Below are positions 38,578-49,300 of a stretch of DNA of 64,000 nt, piece after piece; within the stretch, counting starts at the first letter, position 1; every line of letters starts with the position of its first letter. Source of the DNA: Seriola aureovittata (taxonomy: Eukaryota; Chordata; Actinopteri; Carangiformes; Carangidae); NCBI RefSeq assembly GCF_021018895.1, contig NC_079375.1:25759475-25823474 (forward strand). Reading direction: 5' to 3'. Made by a program: the position numbers and the translations under genes. The notes under the pieces were generated by a model, which was given only the letters and a program-made list of their open reading frames with translations, did no database searches and was not told the origin of the DNA.

Positions 38578-41500
38578 CTCTCACACACACACCACCAGAC
38601 GTGTCCCCGGAGGAAACACCTGCAGTGTGATGGATGGAAACATGGCTGTGATCCTCAGTACAGGCCTCACAGTGCAGACCTGGAGTCAGACAGGATTTGA
38701 AACCATTTCCAAACAAAGGAGCAGAGCTCTGCTTCATCAGTGAGGTCGGCGGTGGAGCACAGGTGTGTCTGGAGGCAGGTACGCTGTGGTCTACACTAAC
38801 ACTAACTCCTCCTTCAGACAGACACCCACACTAAAGACGTGGGGCTGCAGCAGTGACATCACATTTTGACACTGAAAACAACTGAACTGAGAAATGAAAT
38901 GAAACTTGTATTGGCACTGAAAAAGGTTCCAGTAGTTTTTGTTTCACGTCTTTCAGTGTCAATCTTCAGGTTATTTCTTCATGTCTGTCTTTTTTAACGC
39001 CGTCACCATTTTTCAGTCTCACTGGCTTTAGTTGTTTCTACTGACGAGCCCTGTAATCTGGAACTGACTGACTGACTGACTGAGTGACTGACTGACTGAC
39101 TGACTGACTGACTGACTGACTGACTGACTGACTGACTGACTGACTGACTGAGTGACTGAGTGAGTGAGTGACTGACTGAGTGACTGACTGACTGACTGAC
39201 TGACTGAGTGAGTGAGTGAGTGACTGACTGACAGTGACTGACTGAGTGACTGAGTGACTGAGTGAGTGACTGAGTGACTGAGTGACTGACTGACTGACTG
39301 AGTGACTGAGTGAGTGACTGACTGAGTGACTGACTGACTGAGTGACTGACTGAGTGACTGACGAAGATATTATGTCTCTTCTAACTTTCTCTCTGATCAT
39401 GTTTCAGTAAATCCAGCTGAAGTCACAGCTCAGTCTTTGACTTTCATTTCTGTGTTTGGTGATTTTGTGTCAGACGACGTCGTGGTTATAAAGTCAGGAT
39501 TTGATCAGAGCCGGTTCAGACAGACACCAAGTTTAGACCTGGTCTTGTTCAGTGGTACATACCATATGTTTGTATTTGAGGCTGTGTGATGGTTTTAGAG
39601 CGCAGCCTCTGAAGCAGCTTTAACACCAGAGAACGAACCTCTCTCTCCATTACTAATATGATCAAAAGCTCCAGTACCAACAAGTAAGAGGACCTTGAGT
39701 TGAGACTGTTTTGTCAACAGCTATAAGGATTATGTTAAATTTGTGTTCTTAATAAGGTTTATGTTGAAAAACAGTGACTCTGACCCTTAAAGACAGTGAA
39801 ATGGAAAAAGAGCAGCTGGTCCGACACTGTGTCAGGACAGCTCATCTCTCACACGAACCAATCAGACCAGATACGAATAAATAAGTAGAACAGCATTAAG
39901 TTACAGTTTGTCAGTCAGGTGTCGACCACAAGCCACAAACTCCATTTCACACGGAAATGGTTTCAAACAGCGTCACGTCGCTCCAGGCCTGAGTGTCTGA
40001 GTGTGTCTGTGACTGGGTGGAGAGACTGTGGGTACAAAGGCAGCGGTGTTGGCAACCAACCTGACTGATGGTGCTCATGGCCCTCATGTAGCTTTCATTG
40101 CGTGAGCGGTATTGGGGTGAGGACAGCAGCGATTTGGGGTCGAGGAGGGTTTTGGGGTCCAGGGTATCCAGGCTTCTATTGATTGAAACCTCACTCACCG
40201 CACGCAGGTAACTGTGGCTCCTGATCTGCAGTTTGGGCGAGTGCTCTGTCGAAATCCTGCAAGAGGGACGACATGGGCAGAGAGTTACTCACATCGTATT
40301 CTGTCCATGTTACACAGAAAACCAGCTGAACACGCACAAAGTCATTTATGATCCACAGAGTCTCTGCTGTGACAAATCTGTGTCATACAATCTGATCTAC
40401 AGTCAGACGCTTCCTGGTCTGCAGCAGCTCGTGGCTGTGGAGACGTCACAAGAAGCTTTTTATCTTTATACTATAAAACACATAGTTTATATGAGACAGT
40501 GATGAAAATGACCCACATACATGACAGCATGTTCAACTTGAGCTAATGCTAACAATGCTAGCTCTGATGAAACATTAAAGCAGAATGCAGTTAATTTAAA
40601 GCTCCATCCAGTCTAAAGGTGTGATTGATTATAATGATTATTGATTTGATAATAGATCAGCTCTAGCTTCTATATTAATACTTTGAAAGTATCAAAGCCT
40701 CAGTCCACAGAGAAATGCACACAGCCTGTATTCAGAAACTGAGCCTTAAAACCAGCCGTCAGGACTTCTGGAACTTTGTGATGTCACAACAAAGCAGTCA
40801 CCAAGCCCCGCCCACCTGGACCCACCATCCAAACCTTGCAGGATTTGGTTTCTCTGAGTGTTTTTACCTGAAATCTGCTTTATTTTTATTGGATCAGTCA
40901 GAAAACAGTCAGCCAATCAGAAGAGAGGCTCAGAGCCTCCTCTCTTCTGATTGGCTCACCGACCTGTTGTTACTAGAGCTGCAGAGAGAAGCCTGAGAGA
41001 GGAGATGTAAAACTACACTGAGATGGTTTTTATATCTTGTTATGGATCAACACTTCAAATAAAACACAGAAGAAGAAGAAACATGGAGCTTTAAATGAAT
41101 CTGCACTTGTATATTAATACATAGAAAAGGTTTTTATATTTCATACACATAGTTTTTTTCTGTATTCGTCATAACGCTCCACAGACCAGTGGGATCTGAT
41201 TATTGATTGTGTGGATTTAATAACTGGCTGTGTGGACTGAACACATGGTAAACACCAGTTTCCTCTGTGCAGGTTCAGGACTCCTCCCACACAGGTGTAG
41301 AATCAGGACCGTCCAACTACATGTATGTAGTCTCTCTGAGGACACGGGTCCGTCTGTGTCACACGTTTCAAATCAAACTGCACAGACAAACACATGACGG
41401 TGTCCTGAGGTGATGAACGCCATGAAGGAAAGCAGCTTAGTTCAAGTTTATAGATGATTGATTTTTTAATCAAAAACAGATTGGGAACAGCTGACCAGAT

Positions 41501-41646
41501 GATGAAGATGATGAGGATGAGGAAGATGAAGAAGACAACTCAATCCTAATGTGTAAAAACTTTCTACTAAAGGAAGAGAGTCTGTTTGTCACAGCTTCAG
41601 TCGATAATGTCTCAGTCACATCTTCTCCTCATTCTTTTCCTCTTGA

Positions 41647-41707
<61 letters not shown>

Positions 41708-44107
41708 CAGGTCTATAAATGTGTGTGTTTGACACAGTGAGAGCAGACAACAGAAAAAGCCGAGCTGCAGCCTGAGTCCCTCGACTCCTCACTGTAATTA
41801 CTCTCAGTATTTAGAGCTGAGAGCTTAATTAGAGGAGGGTGATATTTCTGTGTTCAGACTGAGATTACACCTGTCGGACCAGACGGGAGTCGCTCCGACA
41901 CGTTCAGGACACCCTGAGTCCGCCATCAAAGATATTAGTAGAAATACATGTCACACAATGTCAACGCTTAAACCATAAATTGTAATGTCTACCGACAGTC
42001 TACATGTGAGGCGTTTAGGGGACATCAGTAAATTGTAGCATCTACAGACAGTCTACATGTGAGGCGTTTAGGGGACATCAGTAAATTGTAGCATCTACAG
42101 ACAGTCTACATGTGAGGCGTTTAGGAAATATCTGTAAACTGTAACACTTACCCATAGTCTGCATGCGAGGCGTTGAGGGGTCATCGGTAAATTGTAATGT
42201 CTACGGACAGTATGAATGTGGGGCATTTAGGGGACATTAGTAAATTGTAGCGACAGTCTGCAGTGGGGGGGGCTCTGGATTTTAACGGGCTTATTTGTCT
42301 GCGCCCCCCCACCCCCCCACCTCAGCAGTCAGTATTAATGCAGAGAATGACATATCTATTGAAGGCTGTGACATCAGCTGCAGGACGTCAACACGCTGTG
42401 TGGCGTTCAGGACAGTCTGTATAAACTATGAAGACACATACATGGTGCTGAGCTTCGTGGACAGAGAGTGAAGTCTTACTGTAGAGTGGTCATCTCAGTC
42501 AGAGACGGCTGCGTGGCTTTCAGGTAGCTGGCCCGGCGCGCCTGGATCTTGGGGGAGGGTTTGGGACTCCCGTCGGAGTCTCCGCTGTCGTCCTCCGCCA
42601 TGGCTTTGACGTAGCTGCCGCTCCTCATCCTCCGACAGGGGATGTCGTCCTCCTTCCCCAGAGGAGAGAAGCCGCTCCACTCATCCTGAGGAACCTGGTG
42701 ACCCGGCAGAGAGGACAGAGACACGGCGTCAGGAGGATCCACGCCGCTGCTGTCTGAGTCCCAGCCACCAAACTGGCTTCCTACACTGTCCTGCCGGTAC
42801 ATGGAGGCCGTAACACACAGCGGACATGCAGCACAACACCAACACAACGTCTAGCTCCACAAACACAGACTGGACTTAAACTGAATGCTGGTATTTCTCT
42901 TCACCATCACTCTCTCTCTCTCTCACACACTTCCACTCACACTGCTGAGGGACAGTGTCGGCTAATTAGCATGGAGCAGGATGTGTTCGGCTCTGAGATT
43001 TCTCTCTGGCTAATTCACACATCTGCTCTCCAGGAGTCAGCTCAGTTCACCAGCACACAGGAGAGCGTGTGTGTGTGTGTGTGTGTCTGCTTTGTAATGT
43101 GGTGTAAGATGTTCTACTGAGAGTAACTGCACGAGCACATGAACAAATCCACGTAAAGATAAAGCAGCTTTCACAGTTTTCAGAAGAGACTTAAAAAGCC
43201 GTTCACCCGAATAAAAAAAAAAAAAAAATGCAAAATGAAAACTCAAATTAAAAGTCAGATATCTTTGATTAAATGAGTCCAGGTTCTGTCTCTTCTTCGG
43301 GACAGTGGCAGTGAAAAACAAAGACTTCCAAAAACTGTAGCTGCAGCTGAGTTTCTCAAAAGGCCCCTGAAGTTTTCTGAGTGATCCAATAAAAATAAAG
43401 CAGATTTCAGGTAAAAACACTCAGAGAAGCCAAATCCTGCAAGGTTTGGATGGTGGGTCCAGGTGGGCGGGGCTTGGTGACTGCTTTGTTGTGACATCAC
43501 AAAGTTCCAGAAGTCCTGACGGCTGGTTTTAAGGCTCAGTTTCTGAATACAGGCTGTGTGCATTTCTCTGTGGACTGAGGCTTTGATACTTTCACAGTAT
43601 TAATATAGAAGCTAGAGCTGATCTATAATCACACTACACATGGACACAGACCTTTACACTGGATCCACACCTGGATTCAGTCACAGCCATTATTAATGTT
43701 ATTAGTGTCACCTGTGTGTGATGAGCCAAATGTCAGAGAGAGTCTAGATCCCTTCATCCACTTCTCTGAGTCACTGAATCATAGGAATGAGTCCAGATCC
43801 AGATCCGGACTCAGGCTCCTGAATCCTTACAGTCAACAACAGAGTGTTAAACTGTGATGTCAGGATCTGCATCTTATACATGCAGGCCGCTCCAGCTCGT
43901 TATCCTAATTAGCCACACCTTGTGAGCCTGCTCGCCCAGCTGGAGTGACTCCAGTCAAACCGGTGAGTGTTTCCTGCCTCAGACTGGAGGCCAGAGACTC
44001 TCTGACAGACAATAACAGAGACAGACAGCAGGAGAGCTGCACCACTACTCTGACTAATTACATGTGAATCACTGAGGGAACAGATCTGCTGGGATAAATG
44101 TCTCTCG

Positions 44108-44174
<67 letters not shown>

Positions 44175-46232
44175 CGTGTGTGACGTCAAAGAGACACAAA
44201 TGAGCAGTTTGGCTATAAAAAGCGAATGCGGGGAAAGGACCAGCTGCAGCAGCATCAGCAGCGGCTCTCACCCACGCACAGGCCTCACTTCCACTGCAGC
44301 TCCACACTCACGGTGCTGTAGCTGAGGAGCGGTGGGGTGGTGGGGCAGTGGAGCGGTGGGGTGGTGGGGCGGTGGGGCAGTGGAGCGGTGGGGCGGTGGA
44401 GCGGTGGAGCGGTGGGGCAGTGGAGCGGTGGGGCAGTGGAGCGGTGGGGCAGTGGAGCGGTGGGGCAGTGGAGCGGTGGAGCGGTGGGGCAGTGGAGCGG
44501 TGGGGCAGTGGGGCAGTGGAGCGGTGGGGTGGTTCAGTCCATCGTCAGGCCGAGGCCGTGTGTCCGAGACGTATAAAAAAACAATAATCTTTAAGAAGCG
44601 AGCGTCTGTGCGTGCGACACTCACGGTGTCTCAGTGTGAGTACAGTAGATCTGCACGCAGCATCCACCGTGTGTTTCATATCACGGCCTGTACATTGTTT
44701 CCGTGGCAACACTTGGCTGTTTTGAAGGCTTCAGGCGGCAGCGTTAGAAATAACAGGTACTGTGTGTGTGCTGCCGAGATGCTGAAGATAAGAAGAGAAT
44801 GATTTGCAGATTGAGTGGGGGGAGAAAGTTTCTGTGAAAGCGCTTCACTGCTGTTTCCACCTCCACCCTCCGTCTGATCAGCTGTTCAAACGTCACTCAA
44901 CGTGTCCTCACTGTTCTCTCCGTGTCCACATCATGATCACCATGGTTACCTCATCTTAACTGTAAGCAAACCTTAAAGACTGTAAAACCTCTACACAGCC
45001 ATCACCGTGGCAACAAACGAAAGTGATGAGATGTTACACGATAAAACCCAGTGAGGTCCATCTACAGCTACAGACAATCAGCTGACGGGTGGGGGGGGGG
45101 GGGGGGGGGGGGGGGCAGCGCTGCTCCACGGCACAGGAAGAACAGAAGAGAAAAGAAACTAAAAAAGTAAACAAAGAAAAGAACAGAGAGGAAAAGAAAA
45201 GAAAAGAAGGAATAGTTTTACTCAGCTCGTCTCTTACCTCCAGTCTGACTGACAGATCAGAGATCAGCTCTCAGGTCTGTTTCTGTCCTGACTTGTTGGT
45301 TTGTGAACGTGCTGCTGTGTGTGACTTTAGCAGCACCCCTTCACAATAAGACTCCGCTTATTAAGGCTTTATAAATGGTTTATAATCAGGTCATTAATTC
45401 AGTTGTTAACACTTTATAAATCTTAAATAAACATTCATAAACAAGTTATAACAGTTTTCATTCATTGATGCAGGTTCACTATTTGACAGGATCAAGTTAA
45501 TGCTTATTACTCATTAATCGTACTAATGAGATACTGTCATTTATAACTGGTAAAAGGAGCTTTATTGTAAAGTGTAAAACACATCATCATTTACTAATAT
45601 GCCAAACTTTCTGACGCTGGTTCTCTGCAGCAGGTACAACGAGATGAGGCTGAGCAGTAAAGATACATGTGGGCTCACTATTTGGCAAGCAGCAGGTCAC
45701 CATAACCGGTTATGAATGATTTATAAAATGTCAACAAGCTAATCAACAAACTAGTTATAAACCATTGATAAATCCTTTATACGTGGGAGTCTTATTGTGA
45801 AGTGGAACCCCACTTCCTGTCAGATTCAGGACTTGACTTCAGTACTGGTGAATAAACGTGTGTGTGACGGCTGAGGATACACAGACGCACCGTCTCCTGC
45901 CCACACAGGTCCACTCCTGAAACACACCGCACTTCCCATGATCCCATTTGTGCCTCTCATGTGGCCTATTACGTTACCACGGTAACCACCACTTTCTCTC
46001 AAAGATCATTAACTGGCTTAAAAAAAAATCTGTTTTGTGGTTGGGTGGACGAAGAGTCGGAGCTGATGTTTCCTCCTGGACCTGAACTGCTGAGCTTCCA
46101 GATGTTGTTCACTGTGGAACATCTGTGCATACGAACTCTCAGACCTCTTCACCCGACTCCACATTATCCCGACAGTGTCAAGGCAACAGGTGAACTGTAT
46201 GTTGTCATATGTGTGCTGTATAAAAGAGTCCC

Positions 46233-46310
<78 letters not shown>

Positions 46311-49300
46311 CAGACAACAGAGAAACAGCGGTGGTGCTGGGGAGGTGCTTTAACTCTTAGAGAACAGGCTGAACTTCGTCTGACTCCTCAGAGGAGAAAC
46401 CTCTGGACCAGATCTGAATCCTGGACTGGGACGCGTCACGTCCACGGCAGAGTCTGTCCAATCAGAGCGGCTCGAGGGCGGGACATCGGTCCTACTCTCT
46501 GATTCGACACAGAACTACACTGAAGGACCTTATTCCTCCGCCGGGGAAATTAGTCCGACGATGAAGGAGTGAACTCGTAGCGACTGTGTCCGCTAAAGAT
46601 AATTTGACCGATTTTTTAATTATTCATAGACACGTCCGTCACTTCAACCGCCGCTTCTTAAAGTCCCTGATAAGGAAACGCAACAATACGACCCACAGGA
46701 GCGTGTCCTGAAGTAGCGTTCCCTACATGGCCAGCGTTCTGGACCTTGGTTGTCATGGTTACGAACATGCACATGCAGACTGCGCGGGGAGCTTTGTGTA
46801 ACGGACCTTCGTAGCCATGGTTACAATAGTAAACGCTCACGGCTTGGTTAAGTTTAGGAAAAAGATTTGGGTGATTTTGAAATATTGATCTTCGTTGCCG
46901 TGGTTACAACATAAACTTCTACCTTCAAATGGGAATTGTTGGTACATCAGACCTCGGTTGTCATGGTTACAATAACAAACATGTAGACTGTACCGATCTA
47001 CCTTCGTCGCCACGGTTACTATAATAACGCATGGTTCGGTTAGGTTTAGGAAAAAGATGGCGATTTCCGCAGCCTTACACCGTCTTTGTTGTCATGGTTA
47101 CAACATAAACAGCTAGCTTCAGGTAGGAATCGAACACCGCTCTCCTGCGTCCTCCTCCTCACGTGGACTTTGTCTCTCTTTATACGACGTCACCGACATT
47201 TTTTCCCTTCGCTCCTGTCATTGTCACTACGGCCACTAGGTGTCGCCTAGCAACAAAACTTAACTACGGGTCATAACAACCTGCTGCACAGACGACCTGT
47301 GGGCTCGTTCGCCGCGGGAGGACAGACTCAAACCTCTCGCTCCTTTAAGCTTCCCACTCTCGTCATGTGATCGCTGGTAGAGAGAGAGGAAGCTAATGAG
47401 CTCAGCTGGAATCAATAAACTCAAATCCTCTTCTAATCGTAATTGTGTTGAATTACACCGGGCAACTGCCAGAGACTCTCAGCCTCTTCTACTTCCTGTG
47501 CGCTCTGTGGTTAAACACCTCCCCGACACTTACACAGCACTTCAAAGAGCGGCACAGCACAGCGACAACAAGCCGGCGACACACAGACCGAGGAGAGAGC
47601 TGGCAGAGAGGCAGGAGGGGAAGCACTACTAAATTAAAAATGAAGTCTACAAACAGGAGAGGATGTTGTTCTTCATGAGTTCATGTCATCACCTAGCATT
47701 CAGAGAGTAAGGCTGCTACTGGCTCTGCACTTACTTCTCTCTTCAACTCAAAAGGAGGACAGAGGAGGAAGAGGAGAAGGAAGAGGGAGGCTCTCCAAAC
47801 CAAGAGGAAGTAAAGGAGGTGGAGGTGGGTTGGTGGGTTGGTGGGTGGCGGGAGGAGGGGGGGGGGTTGGGTTGATAGGAAGCGTGGGGGTGAGTTGGGT
47901 GAGTGAAGAAAAGGCGGGAGGGGGGAGGGGGAGTGGTGGAGAAGAGGAAGGAGGTGGCAGTGGGGTTCTCCGGAGATCAGAGTAATAGACTGGTGATAAG
48001 GAGCAATGTTCCCTCTAAGGCTGTGGACGCACTGCGACCTGACGCTGAGCCCCCCCCCCCCGCTGTGACGATGGAGGCGGCGTGACCAGGTCCGTCTGAT
48101 CTGTTTCCTAAACGATCCTGTTTCCTGTTGCTCAGTAAATTTGAGATCTAGAAATCAGAGGATTCAGCAACAGTCTGGAGTTACAGAGCGAGATCTCTCG
48201 CCGTCGTGTCGTCTTCAGTGGCGACGGTTAATGACCAGAACCTGAGCATCTTTAAGCGTGGTGCTCACACAGCCTCTCACCGCTGCACTGCAGCTCCGCA
48301 GGAACGTATTAGCTCGCTAATTAGCTCGCAGGCTAAGCAAAAAGTAAGTGTAATCAACGCTAGCAACAGCTGACTGATGAACAAACTCACACCTGTCAGG
48401 TGACGTCACCAAACACCAGCTGATAGAGGAACTTCCTAACCTACAGCACTATCTTAACTGTTGGGTAACCATGGTAACTAGTGTTAGGGAGGGGGGAAAA
48501 AAAAAGAAAAGCCATTACAGACCTGAACCGTGTGCTGTGGTTTGATGACGACACTAACTCTAATCTAAATGTAATGAATAAATGATTTTAAAATATTAAT
48601 ATTTGTTTCAATCGTTTCACTTTTGATCCTTTTATGTTTGTTTGATTGTTTGACGGAAGTAAGATTGTGATGTACAGAGAGAAGAACTGAACACACCTAC
48701 TGGTAATTCATATAGTAATGTGAAAGTATTTCAAACATATTTCCTATTAAGTCCTAAAGGATTTTATTATTATATTTTATATTATTTTCTTTGGAAAAGT
48801 GAAAATCCTGAAGGGCCAATCAGCTACGAGCAGCTGCGGAGAGGCGGAGCGACTGGTTGTCTCGTGAAGGCGCTTCGTTGTTTTGTTTGGTTTTTATGCT
48901 AAAGGAGATTTTCAGAGTGAAGTCTCGTGAGCTGAGAAGAGTAACAGACCGAGTGTTTAGGATTTCCTAACCTGAGATAAATCAGGATTTATTCCCGTAA
49001 CAGCGAATCAGATCCTCTTCCTGTCGTCACCTCAGACTGTGATACAGCTCCTCTGGACTCCAGGCTCCGCACAGTTCTGGGTTTAAGTCTTTTAACAAAA
49101 CACAAGTAATCAGCTAGCACCTAGCATAATATGCTAATTAAAGCTGAAATGATTTGCTGATTCATTGATCGCCAAACAATTTTGATAGCTGATTGAACGT
49201 TACAGTAATTTATCTTTGAAAGCATCAAAGTTTCTGTTTCCAGCTGCTCAGACCTGAGTGCGATGATTTGACTGAACATCTTTGATGACGTCACCTTGAG

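Larger units (their letters stand above)
36254..40060. other. dlgap1 intron 3
   Basis: No gene seen. Contains a GATGATGAT run at 37289-37336, a 22-bp direct duplication at about 37819-37862 (GAAGTCATGTGACCGTGGTG), and the simple repeats listed separately. A GC-richer stretch at about 37000-37130 has no supportable coding frame. Confidence 0.6.

Noticed and set aside
40715..40996. ORF starting MHTACIQKLSLKTSRQDF and its twin at 43255-43563
   Set aside because: The identical peptide results from the duplicated repeat; frames diverge or stop outside the repeat and no protein family is recognised.
44332..44802. Trp/Gly-rich ORFs in all three plus frames
   Set aside because: GC-rich 8/16-bp minisatellite.
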